Shown here piece after piece: positions 43,701 to 53,800 of a stretch of 64,000 nt of DNA (positions within the stretch are counted from its first letter, which is position 1; every line of letters starts with the position of its first letter). The notes beneath the pieces are model-generated. The model made no database searches and was not told the DNA's origin. It worked only from the letters and a program-made list of their open reading frames with translations. The position numbers and the translations under genes are program-made. Origin of the DNA: Uranotaenia lowii (taxonomy: Eukaryota > Arthropoda > Insecta > Diptera > Culicidae); NCBI RefSeq assembly GCF_029784155.1, contig NC_073693.1, forward strand, positions 162,360,031 to 162,424,030, in the 5' to 3' direction.

Positions 43701-43821
43701 TGCTCCTTTATTCGTTCAATGTCGCGTAATCCGTAAAACCGGTAGTAACACTTATGACCTTGCTGACATGCAAGGAAAATTTCTTGGGAATTTTTCCGTT
43801 CAAGATATTAGGCCTTTATAA
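40714..43821 (+). CDS. pol: Pol polyprotein of the gypsy element (PR-RT-RNaseH-IN)
   Basis: Open for 1,035 codons after the frameshift; no ATG opens it, so it is made as Gag-Pol. Domains in order: aspartic protease (GLLDSGASISILG, about 40855-40895); reverse transcriptase (CLDSRKLNQVTKKDAYPLPH; KIDLKDAFWQIPL; VMPFGLHNASQ; active site YLDD at 41782-41793); RNase H (VQCDASDVGIGAVLW; TDHESLKWL); and integrase. The integrase has an HHCC zinc site (H..H..CDVCK, 42790-42910), a DDE core with SMDFIGVLP, ISDNGSQF and NPAERVN, and a C-terminal GPY/F-like module (KLAPLFVQCRVIRKTGSNTY). Catalytic residues are all present. It ends at the TAA at 43819-43821. No env. Confidence 0.95.
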   Translation, partial: QTVGAKTVRESVSSAIQILTNSSKVFEIVYLPQDNRPYAEIEISGKKIIGLLDSGASISILGAGCYDLAKQLEITLININSSISTADGTDHQITHCAYIPYTFDGKTKIILTVLSENVSNPLILGIDFWHCFSISPRTVNSIALQNFEKSTIDSEKILAEADPCAEHQRSLINIAISEFLPYVEGKLTRTSVCEHVIDTGNSAPIKQRFHPVSPYVQKEIDKELDRMLSLDVIQPSVSPWSNPLVAVKKPDGRTRLCLDSRKLNQVTKKDAYPLPHISGILGRFKGTKFISKIDLKDAFWQIPLEKTSREKTAFTVPGRGLYEFVVMPFGLHNASQTLSRCMQLVLGVDLEPYAFVYLDDVVVTTDTFEHHLEILREIANRLKRANLSININKSEFCAPSVKYLGYVIDKDGIRTDPEKIKAIVDFPPPSSVKEVRRLIGLVNWYRRFIQDFSTIISPITELLKQPARKFQWTDSANLAFLNLKNALCSKPLLSCPNYDLPFYVQCDASDVGIGAVLWQKHEEGEKVIAYMSQKLTSVERKYSSTERECFAVLVAIQKFRLYIDGVRFTVITDHESLKWLMNLRDNSGRLGRWSLKLQGFDFDIVHRKGIHNIVPDALSRAINCVMAVTVKDKYETWYNELFKLIQEDPTQSREYQIRDGQLFRYEKCNRGLLHNWKLVVPPEEKMEILRQNHDEAAHLGVTKTVNRIVENYFWKNMRQEIKEYVNDCDVCKASKPVSSNTRAKMGAAKVANFPFQIISMDFIGVLPRSKSGNTVLFVVSDWYSKFVFLLPMRSADTVKMCQFLEKDIFLKFGVPQTVISDNGSQFTSNHFRKFLEDFGINHFRNSAYHPQNNPAERVNKVIMSSIRSYLGEDASHKDWDKDIAKIEYAINTSVHESTKLSPYFVVFGRNHVRCGKLYQRAEIDDNLLEKSELEERFQTFEKIKSIVSGELKKAYERQSHYYNTRSKNLSNFQVGDIVWKRNFVLSKAADNFCAKLAPLFVQCRVIRKTGSNTYDLADMQGKFLGNFSVQDIRPL

Positions 43822-44136
43822 GAAAAGTCTTTGCTTTAAAGTGGAGCACCGTTATTATTTAAAAGTCTTTTTTTTATTTATTTAAAAAAAAAGCAAATTG
43901 AATTAATCAATCGCGATCGGGTCGGGATTAAATTAGTAATGCGCTGAATAAAGCGGTTCATTACAACAGTTGGTTCCCTAGCAAAAGTCTCTGATCATTG
44001 TAATTGGAGCACATATTTTAGTTTGTAAATTCAAGTCTCCCGGCGGAGCATTCCTTTACTTATAGTTAATAATTGTAATGTTAAAAAAAATTAAATTCTT
44101 AAGCTTTAGAGTCAATCATTCAATTTTTTTTAAGTT

Positions 44137-44150
44137 GGGAAAGACGGTAG
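44137..44150 (+). promoter_or_regulatory. Polypurine tract of the gypsy element
   Basis: GGGAAAGACGGTAG directly precedes the 3' LTR start at 44151, where plus-strand DNA priming would occur. It is interrupted by pyrimidines, so the exact RNase H cut is unclear. Confidence 0.6.
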
Positions 44151-45106
44151 TGTAGCATTTCAATCAATGGTTCAGGTGGGATTGCGCACTCTTGCTTTTC
44201 AAAGTAACAAAACTTAAAATTATCCCCGAGCGCACGCTTTGTGAGGAACGAACGACAAAGCAGAACACCGAAAACACGGACCGACGGCAGAGGAAAACTT
44301 TTCGCACGCCAACAGATGCGAATTAATATAAGGCGCACCACCGACGGCGGCCGACTCACTTAGTTGTTGGGCGTTATCCCGTTCGGTCAGCAGCGCAGTC
44401 AGCTGCAGTGGCGTATAAAGTTAAAGTGCCAAGTGACCAGTTTGTGATACGATTTGCTGTGCGGTTCCTGGTAATCGTCTTGGACGCTTTCGGAGGCCGA
44501 CTGTCAACCTGGACGCTGGGACGCACGGAACACGGGACGGACCGTGAGAGCGATCGGGGCCCGCTGGTTCCGCTAGAAACCGCATTGCGCGGAATCGGTT
44601 GTTTTCACGACCATAAATAAAGTCTTGAAAGAGTACCTGAAAGAAGATCGCTCTCACACGCCTGAGTACGCGCAAGCAGAAAGGCCGAGTAAGTTTTTAC
44701 CAAAATTGAAACCTACAAGAAGTTCCTAAATGCCGTTGGTTTTCGCCAGAATCACCATCGGCCTTTCTTTTGACCTCTGGTTTTTCGTCGGAAGTATCCG
44801 GATTCAGCCGAGGGAAGCTGCCCTGCTGGTCCGTGAGAGCTCTCACGTTTGTGAAAAAATTGTTTGGCCAATTAGTTTTGTTAGCTTTTCTGTAATACAA
44901 AATTGTTAACTGAAGAGTGTTAAAATCTTTTTTGAACCATTTTCCTCACAACAAGCTGCGGATCCACGACTTCCCGCTAGCCGCCGGGCAAAGTAACAAA
45001 GTGCTGGCAAATTCCTCCTGGGATTTGGCGCATAAGCCAGTATTTTATTTTGGATTTTGTTGTTCAAGATTTTCACTTTTTTCCTTAATAGCCACAAAAC
45101 GTTACA
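44151..45106 (+). repeat. Gypsy 3' LTR
   Basis: 956 bp, same length as the 5' LTR and, as far as I could compare by eye, identical. Followed by the TSD copy AATC at 45107. Confidence 0.93.
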
Positions 45107-46985
45107 AATCTTCGAAGTCAGCTGTTTTCAAAACAACACTAGCACTCACGCACGGTCTCTCGTTTCAGCTCCCCACACACGTAACTATTCGGTTTGTTTA
45201 TACGCACCAACCTTGAGCTAACGAAGTCCTACACAATCACCAACCCAATTCCTGTTGGATTACTTATTTTGCTCGTTCCTCGGTTCCTCGCTCACTTGAA
45301 TGACTCCGAATGCTTCTCTAGTCCGATTGCGCACGTTGGATTCTGATTATGTGCTCTCACGCAACCATCAAAGCGGAGCTTGATCTCTGGCGACCGATCC
45401 GATTGTCCAACGAGTGTGCGTAGAAATCCTCAAGAGATGATTGTGGTGATGGATCGGCTCCTCAATAAAAACCCTGAAGGCAGACAGAAAGTTGGTGAAC
45501 TCCAACGACTCCAACATAACCAATACGATGACGTCATACCTCTTCTGGAGGGCTTTGTTGATGTACTGGTGCTCGTGCTTCGACGAGTAATAACGTCACG
45601 CCGCTCAGTGATGATATACAACGCAAAATAGGGAATCGCATTTTAGGAATCAGGTCTGAAGAAAACAATCCAGTTAGTTACCTCTCGCTATGTTAGATTT
45701 TCTTTTGGGATCCTCTGCTATTATGTGTGAAAAGACTACGTGCTATTGTCTACCAACGCAGTTCTATGCTGGAAAATCCTTCTTGAGGTTTCTCGGTGAT
45801 GAATCCGACGGCGCTCTAGTCAACAATCGATCACTTGCTTATACTGGTCTTCTTAGCGGAAGTTCTGCTGACATTTGTTCCGATGACAGAGGTTGGTGAG
45901 GTGTAGGAATGGCTTAACGTTGAAGTGGCTCCACATTTAGGTAGTCATTAGTTTGATGGCCAGGCTTTTGATGATTGTCTTTGGCAAGGTTGCGGATCTT
46001 CGTTCAGAATGATTTTTTTACTCTTCAACATAGAAATGCTGTTTTCTTTACAATCGACGCTTTTCAGCATGGAACGACGCATACCTAGTATGTTTTTCTT
46101 CCCCTCTCTAGTGATCAGTTATTTTCTGAGTTACTATTGGTAACCATCAAACAATCGCGTCGCGTCGTATCATTCGGCGACTTTTCGACTCGCTGATGAT
46201 CATGCTTCGTGAAGCAAAATGATTCCATTCTAGGAACACAAGAGGTGTCCAAAAACTAAATCTAAGCCAATATTGGCTTATTTTCCTCTCAAGTTGTGTC
46301 AATTGTATCTCGGGAATTGTCCTCCTAGTAGCATTCTTCCTTAAGGGTCTGAGTCTGGGCATGAATCAACAACATCGTCATCAACTCGCGCCGAATCAAA
46401 TCGCTAACGAATTGATTCTGTGGCGAAATGAATGATTGCTGGAGTAAACAATGACTGAAAATCTGGAGGAGAAAATCAACAAGGAACCCTAGGCAACAGA
46501 AACAGAACGAAAAATCATCGTACATAGTTCACTAAGACGGCGTTCTTCTGTTGCAAGCGAAGCGATTATCAGTAACCCTGGTCTGTGGTTCTTAATCTTA
46601 TTGCAACGATTACTTGGATTTCCATACGGTAATAATGCGTCCATTTGATCCAGTGTGGCAATTTGACTTTGAATTTTTCTTGAAATTTCTAGAATAAACT
46701 TTATGTTTTGACAAAGAACATCAATAATACGTATCAAATTATGACGATTGGCATCAAAAACTCAAAAACGTCGAAATGTCACATGTGACAATTATGCGTC
46801 CAGCGGCAGTAATGTTGATACAAAATTTAAATATCAGATTTTCCTCATTATTTATTTTCATTCAGATTTACTTGTTGAATTACGCATAAATAATTGAAGA
46901 AAAAGTTTAAATAGAAAATGAAGGATTCAAAATGCACATAGGAGATTTCTGGTTAAGGATTCTGTTATAAAAGTACGTAAAAGTA
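45107..46985. other. Target region of the gypsy insertion, no gene recognised
   Basis: More balanced composition than most of the window. Short open frames (for example 45690-45899) carry no motif I recognise. It may be old, decayed LTR or gene-related sequence. Confidence 0.35.
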
Positions 46986-47150
46986 CGTGTCGGTGGTCGA
47001 GTGGTTAGCGTGGTAAGACGGTAATCGCTGGTCCACTGATGGAATGGGTTCGATTCCCATCTCGGTACTGGGTGTTAAATGTTAAACTTAAGTTGTCAAC
47101 GTCATTTATTCAGTCTGTAAAGCCTAAATCGGCTAAGACGGTGTATGTCT
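46986..47150 (+). mobile_element. tRNA-derived SINE
   Basis: The head region contains an A-box-like GGTCGAGTGGTTAGCG (46993-47008) and a B box GGGTTCGATTCCC (47046-47058) at tRNA-like spacing, ending TCTCGGTACTGGG. A tRNA-unrelated body (GTTAAATGTTAAACTTAAGT and on to about 47150) follows where a real tRNA gene would terminate. The overlong variable region and the continuing tail argue for a SINE rather than a functional tRNA gene. I did not find a TSD. Confidence 0.65.
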
Positions 47151-47561
47151 TTTTAAAAATGCCCTTCATGGTTCATGATCATTGGGAATTTTGGTTTGGA
47201 ATTTAGATTCGTAAATCGATTTCAATTAGGAATTCAGAATTTTTACTCAGGTTCAAAATGCAGAATTCAGATTCGGAATATATCAAAAGTGGTGAAAACC
47301 CCTATTATAAAATTTGATCTGAACTCATTTTGAAGATCGAAGAATCTTTGAAAAATCTAAATATAATTTTTTTTACAGGATTTTAATAATGAAATAAACT
47401 ATTAGTGATAATTTTTTGTTGATAAAATAACTTGTACTTAAACTTCAGGTTCAGCATAATTTAGCTGGAGATATTTTCATTGGTTTGTTGTTTAACATTA
47501 TTTATATTGTATCGAGTTAACAAGAGTTGGAAATAAATGAAGCCTTCAAGATCGCTCATTT

Positions 47562-47854
47562 TAAATTATATGTGCTCACGTAAGAACTTTACTAGACATA
47601 AAACACACGACGTATTACAGGACACGACACTTAACGTTCTTACTTAACGCAAAAAAAAAATATTTGAAATTACCTTTTTTGCCGGCTGGTTTCGGGCTCG
47701 ATGTTGCCCTTCTCGGGCTCAGAGTCGGACATCGTCCTGTAGATGAGCAACATCGAGCCCGAAACCGTTCGACAAAAAAGGTAATTTTAAACCCTTTTTA
47801 CTTTAAGTAAGAACGTTAAGTGTGGTGTCCTGTAATACGTCGTGTGTTTTGTGT
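47562..47854. mobile_element. Palindromic element with mirrored mini-frames
   Basis: Two arms of about 110 bp (47590-47706 and 47746-47853) are reverse complements at about 85-90% identity. The whole is flanked by a 19-bp direct repeat CCTTCAAGATCGCTCATTT (47543-47561 and 47855-47873), as a long TSD would be. Near the centre, divergent ATGs open related short frames. Minus strand from 47732: MSDSEPEKGNIEPETSRQKR. Plus strand from 47743: MSNIEPETVRQKR. Each is followed by TAA within AGGTAATTT, which also resembles a splice donor (AG/GTAAT). The type of element is unknown to me. Confidence 0.6.
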
Positions 47855-48009
47855 CCTTCAAGATCGCTCATTTATTTTTTAAAGCTTAAAAAAACTGAAC
47901 ACTCTGAGGACGTATTTTCGAAAGTAATGATTTTAAATGAATAACTTTTATAAAAAATAACTTAAACCCTAATAATGAGATAAGTACAACTTTTAGGAAA
48001 CGTTATAGG

Positions 48010-48540
48010 AAAAATTTTCTCATTCTCTCATCAACAGGAAATCCAGATTGTGCCTGAGATAAGATGCTCATCTACAAACAGGTGTTCCGACCAGCTAAAA
48101 TGTATGCAGTTTCAATTTGGTCTAGCTGCTGCGCGACGAGGAAGAAAGCCATCCAGAGGATTCAGTACAAGATTCTGAAAACGATTTTACGGTTTCCACC
48201 TTGGCACAGCACCGAAAATCTTCATCGGATTACGGGCATTGAATCGATCGAAGAGATGGCCAACAAAATCATCTCAAACTTCAGAGGCAAATAGACTCAG
48301 TATTCCATCACAGAGATTCGTTCTCTTTACAATCAAGTTAGGTTTAAGGATAGTTTTTAGTTTTAAGTTTAAAATATTTCTGACATTACAGTATGTTCTC
48401 CGGTATGAGCCGTTTCAAATAAAGAATTTGCAAAAAATAAGGATGTTCTCCTACATTAAAATATTTGATTGCGCTCATTGCGATAGGGCTCTAAACATTA
48501 TTGAATTGAACTCCTAACTCAATACAATAATGTAATATAA
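48010..48540 (+). pseudogene. Jockey-clade ORF2 C-terminus and 3' end
   Basis: The reading MLIYKQVFRPAKMYAVSIWS, SCCATRKKAIQRIQYKILK and FPPWHSTENLHRITGIESIE, then after a frameshift SITEIRSLYNQVR, is the standard C-terminal tail of Jockey-clade reverse transcriptases (pol thumb and connection). Everything upstream is missing (5' truncation). An AT-rich 3' region follows to about 48540. No TSD identified. Confidence 0.8.
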
Positions 48541-48570
48541 ATGTAATGATGAATTGGTACCAATGAAGAC

Positions 48571-49804
48571 ATAGGGGAGATAAGGGCATAACGAGCACCC
48601 AGGGCATAATAAGCACTCCTTTTTTTCTACAAAAGTACGTATTTTCCTAAACAAATTTTCATGAAGATTTGTTTCGTACTATGGAACTATTAATTTTTCA
48701 CCAGAAAAGAAATATCCTTTTCATCTTTACAGAAATATTAAACGTTGTTTCGTACTACCTATAGTATTAATTTTTCACCAGAAAAGAAATATCCTTTTCA
48801 TCTTTACAGAAACATTAAATAATAACCAGCTAGATTCTCAAGTAACGAAAACATCATAAATTTTGAGCACCACCACCAAATAAGCTTTTATGACCTTTAA
48901 ATCATCTTGATCTGAAATGTACGCTGTGCAACATGATTTACATATTGGTACAATTGGTACTATTAATCAGGACACGATGAGCATTTTCCTGCCGTATAAT
49001 CTAGGAGGGAATTCAACTCGATGAAGTCAGCTGAATAATAGAGCTACAGCTTGACTTGTTTCATCTGACGATTTGGCTTATTGGTAAAGTGTCGATGAGG
49101 TAATCAGTAGACTCGAGTGCGATTTCTGTTCGAGAGGATTTTTTTTTTCACATATTTACCATTCATGATTGATTTTTTTTTTTATTGTTGCATTATACGG
49201 GTAGTAGCATCATCCGTCAAACAAAACACAAGAAACATAATGTATGAGCATGTGCTAGTTCTTTGAATTCTACAAACAGATCTACATTATTTTGTTATTG
49301 CTTTGTTTGTTGAATCTACGCCTCATCGTTTAGTGCAAGATGCACGATCATGAATGACAAATGGAGAAAAAAAATCACCTTGACCAGGAATCGAACTCGA
49401 GTCTACTGATTACCTCTCCGACACCTTACCAATAGGCCAAATCGTCAGATGAAACAAGTCAAGCTGTAGCTCTATTATTTAGTTGACTTCATCGAGACGA
49501 ACTCGCTGCTAGATTCCCCTTCAAAAAACGCTCATCGTGCCCCGATTAATGGTGCTTATACTGCCCCAGGGGGGGGGGGTTCTCATTATGCCCTTACAGT
49601 AACTGTTTTTCTACTTTCGGCAAAAAAAAATTTAAAATGCTTTTTTAAACGTTTTTATCTACTTTTTCACGTTTCATCCAATTAGGCAATAGACTATTTG
49701 AGTGTCTGAACACGAAACAATGATGTTATTCACATATTATAGCAGTTTTCTATGGTTAAATAAGCGTTTTCCTTTAGGTGGACATTATGCCTTTACCTCC
49801 CTTA
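48571..49804. mobile_element. Foldback DNA element with tRNA-like sequence in both arms
   Basis: Outer inverted ends: AGGGGAGATAAGGGCATAAC at the left; at the right the complement is found twice, at about 49588-49600 and at 49777-49804, so the right boundary is ambiguous. Long arms (about 48956-49140 and 49381-49555) are reverse complements. Each arm has a tRNA-like block: minus strand 49441-49381 reads TGGCCTATTGGTAAGGTGTC, then CGAGTTCGATTCCTGG (A- and B-box matches); the left copy (49070-49135) has a damaged B box. Inside the element, 48671-48745 and 48748-48822 form a direct tandem duplication. No coding motif. Confidence 0.65.
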
Positions 49805-50282
49805 TTAAAAAAAGGAAAAAAAGCCAGCAAGGATATTGTCAAATATTGGCCTATACGCCTATAGCCTATACGGGTGTAAAAAAATATTTATTCTTATCCT
49901 TGCACCATGGAAATTTTAAAAACTTGAATAAATATAATGGCAATTTTGTTGCAGAATTGACTCACCGTTAGATATGTTTGTCAATTAGTTTATCAGTGAT
50001 TTTTTTTACCTTTTTGTAAGTACATTTCAAGATTATGAAATTTTATAGACAGGTAGAAAGTTAGAAAATATAATACATGGTGAAAATGAGCGAGTAGAGT
50101 TTTGAGTAGAAGCATTTTAATCACATACCAAATTATTGATCTGCACTGGCTAACTTATATGAAGTGATAGATACAGTTGGAGTTGAATCTTCCATCACAC
50201 ATAAGTATGCCAAGCGTGGTTCGCCCCACAAGCGAAAAACTGGCAGTGCGAACTAACAAAATGATGGTATGAGATAGTAATA

Positions 50283-50804
50283 TGTATGTATGTATGTATG
50301 TTTGAATGTATGTATGTATGTATGTATGTATGTATATAATCTACCATGGGTGCACGGATTCACCGCAGTTTCGCCAACGTATGCGCTGAATTGCATTCTT
50401 AAGATCATGAGTTTGGCTAATCTTCAATGCAAATCACCACATACCCGACACCATGGCTTCGTGTGAACTTTCATGTAATGAATGTGTTTTTTTTGTGTAT
50501 GTGTGAGTCTTATTTTGGAGAACGAGACAATCAGTTTCGCACCCGTTTAAAATTCATCACATTTTCAATGTTATAAACCTACGACAGGTATTCCACACTC
50601 GTGTATATACTATGGCCGTCTGGCAACTGATTGAACATTCTTATTATATAGTCAGTTATAAGAGAAACACATCTTACCTGTCGGCCACTTATGGGATTCG
50701 AACCCAAAAGTTTTCTTGCTGATACCGGGAATCGAACCCAGTAAGCCTGGCATACCAAAACCAGACACGCGCCAGCCTATCCGCAAGACCACATCGGCGC
50801 TTAA
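50283..50804 (-). mobile_element. Complete SINE with 20-bp TSD
   Basis: A perfect 20-bp TSD, GATGGTATGAGATAGTAATA, flanks the insert at 50263-50282 and 50805-50824. Read on the minus strand, it begins with a tRNA-like head (A-box-like TGGTCTTGCGGATAGGC; B box GGGTTCGATTCCC at 50739-50727) and has a second B-box-like GGGTTCGAATCCC at 50705-50693. It ends in a tail of (ACAT)n repeats (plus strand 50283-50335). At 522 bp it is long for a SINE. The structure implies retroposition by a partner non-LTR element that recognises the repeat tail. Confidence 0.85.
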
Positions 50805-50824
50805 GATGGTATGAGATAGTAATA

Positions 50825-53800
50825 AGCTTCTTAATAAAATTCTCTTCGCTTATTTTCACCATCTTTCATTTCTTTTAACTTTCTATCAATTTATAAAATA
50901 AAAATAATAACCTAGAAATGTTCTCGCTAAAATGAATATCACTTTTAACTAAAAAAACTAATATATTTATTATTGTTTTTCTAACGGGTTTCAGAAACCT
51001 TTCATGAAAATGTATTTACTTTTTGAATAAGTACCAATACTCCCAATAGAAATAATCTGCGTAGAAGCCCCCAAAAAAGTTACAAGCTTTTCTCAAAACT
51101 TCAAATAGTGACTAATCTATTTAGGATGAGGCGTGAGGGTCGAAAAACATTACTACCTAATAAATGGCAATAAAAAATTATCCGGAAGCACTGCTCTTGA
51201 AACCGAACTAATTCATCGACTTCCCCTCCTTGTTCCATTAGCTCGATTCCCGAACGACACTCACTCAATGGGTGCTGTGGGTGGCAACCGGCAGGAATAT
51301 AGTAGGCCACATGCCAACGGACAAGACGCTACTGGCAGGCGGTTGACCGACTGGAAAATGCAGCGAGCACATGGTTTGCTATTTTGGGAGAAAAGCGAAC
51401 ATGTTTCCCGTTTTGTTTTCCCATGAGAGAAGTTCTATTCAGGTAGGGAGCGTGTCGATTGAGATGAATTTTATGCTGTTGAATAAATAACTCACGTGTT
51501 TTTGCATTATTGTTTTTAGAGGTAGGTCCTATAAGACATTTTTGTAAAGTGATCAAAATAATTCGAATCACTTGTAGTAACTCAACAAGTTGTAAAGAAA
51601 TTGAAAATCGCCATGGCCTTATGTCTGTCTGTTAGTCATTGCAGTGGGTGGCAAGTAACTCAACACGAGCGTTGGAAAATGAGTTCCCTCCCCATTTTTG
51701 GTTATTGTTTACCCGTCTCGTCGATGCGTTCGGCGAGTCCTTTTTATGACCGAGTGCGTCCTGCCTCTTTTTTTCGGTGACTGTTATCATTTTTATGTTT
51801 CCGGCTTGCGATGCAGTTCAGTTGCCGATCGGGAGCCGTCGCGACGACATCGCAATTTGTTGTTTTCCGCAGCAGCTGATTGGGAATTTTCCGGGTGAAG
51901 TTTTTTTTGTGGTTGCTTGGATTTTGGAAGGACACTATTTTAGGAGTGCAGTAATTGTGACACAATTTTGGACCCACCAGAGAACGTTGTTGCATAATCA
52001 GTTGGAGCTCGACAGGGGACTCAACACAAGAACCATTCATTCGAAAACCATTGGAAAGGATTAAAGTGTCGTACTTGATTAAAAATTAACCGTGCTTACC
52101 CAATGGATTAAATGAGCCAAACAGCGAACCGCGCAAAGTCTCGGTTGCAGAACCATCATCATTGGGAGGAAAATCGCAGCAATTAATTTTGTTGCAAATA
52201 GCCGGAAGGACCAAAACCACCCTCTAAGGCGGATTTCGATGCTGTAAAAAGATTCCCGCCCCATTGTTTTTGGGAGGGTGTATTCGATTTTCCTCGATCG
52301 GAACCAGAGGGTTGCGCTCCCTCATAAAGTCTTGCCCATCATTTAAGAGTCGAAATCGTTAAAGTATGCAGAAGAGAAAGTGTGGGAAGCAATAAAATGC
52401 ATTTGCGAAGGATGGAAGACAACAGTGGCGGATTGTTAGGGTGGGAAAATTTCGGTGGGTGATTTCGAAGCCATTCGTTCTGAGTTGAAAAAAAAAAACA
52501 AACTGGTGCAATTTATCGATAGGGGGACGGAATTCAAACAAAAAACACCAAAGGCATTGTTTCAACTGAAAATTGTGCGAGGGCGGAAGTGATGTTTACC
52601 TCCCTCTCTTGTGTTTTTTGTGAATGTTCTCCATGCACTGTTCCGGCTTCATTCGTTTTAAAGTGAACTAGCTGGAAAATTGCATACTGTGCTGCGATAA
52701 GCAACCGGTGAAGGTGCCTGCATTATTGATAGCATATTGGGAATGTGTCCTTTCAGTGGTGCAGAGTTTGCATGTATGATTAATGGATATATGGAAACGG
52801 TAAATTATTGATCATCATTGACCTGCTGCAGTTGGTGAGTATTATTTAGTTGAAAATATTGAAATAATATGCGCAAAGCCTTTTCCATTATGGAGAAGAG
52901 AATTGATTGATTTCATTTTAATAATTCAATTGATTACACTAGGAAACAGTTTTTCTGGTTCCTATATTTTAATAACTGTTTTTGGAAGATTTTGGCTTTC
53001 TAAACGCAAATTATTGATCAGATTTTGTTTTCCAGCTCCTGTTTCGGTGATATGGCGAGTGGAAATTTTCAAATTTATCGATTATTATTAAAATCGGTTG
53101 GCTACTGATGAACCAACAAACTTTCATGGAGAACAAAAAATATATATATTGAACCTTTTTTTTATCCTCCATTCAATCAAGGATTCCACCGTGTTTCTGG
53201 GAGAAAACTTTATTAATCGAAAATTAGCATCTCTCATTTTTGCACCAATCAAAATCTGGGACTTTCCTCTTACATTCGAGCTCAAATTTGAAATAATCCA
53301 TCGTGGGTCTAGACCATTTTATTTTTTTGAAGGTTTTTTAACCTTTTCAATGGTTTTTTTTAAGACAAAATCATACTTAGCACCGTTAAAACGTTTGTTG
53401 AACCTTTAGCGTTCATCTAACAACAAATGACAATAACATGATCAAATAGGGAATTTTCCTGGTAATAATTTTGTAGAAGACATCAAAATGATACAAATTG
53501 AGAGGTTGATAATAGCTGGTATAAATAAGAAAATAGCAATTACTTCGATAGCTTTTACTTAGCTCGAACTTTAGAATGGGAATATTTGAAAGTATTTGTT
53601 AAACTAGATATAAAAAAGCAGAGTTGAAGATTTACTTTCAATCAGCTCCGGATAAAAAATATGCATGTCATTCGAAGTATTTGATTCACAAAACTGATCG
53701 AAAACAGCAAAAGCAAGCTTTATTCATATCAGCCAATGTCTCAAACAGAGTGATTATTGTTTCATTTTAAGTATCTAATAAAACTTCTCAGTACTTATTG

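Larger units (their letters stand above)
38494..45106 (+). mobile_element. Full-length Ty3/gypsy LTR retrotransposon
   Basis: A 6,613-bp element with two 956-bp LTRs, TSD AATC (38490-38493 and 45107-45110), tRNA-Lys primer site, open gag and pol, and a purine-rich tract before the 3' LTR. I see no difference between the LTRs by eye. LTRs are copied from one template at integration, so this points to recent insertion. No env-like open frame follows pol (43822-44150 is non-coding). Order PR-RT-RNase H-IN and the motifs place it in Ty3/gypsy. Lineage (mdg3-like or Osvaldo-like) is not certain. Confidence 0.95.

Noticed and set aside
43822..44150. Possible env gene after gypsy pol
   Set aside because: Only about 330 bp of AT-rich sequence lies there, without an open frame.
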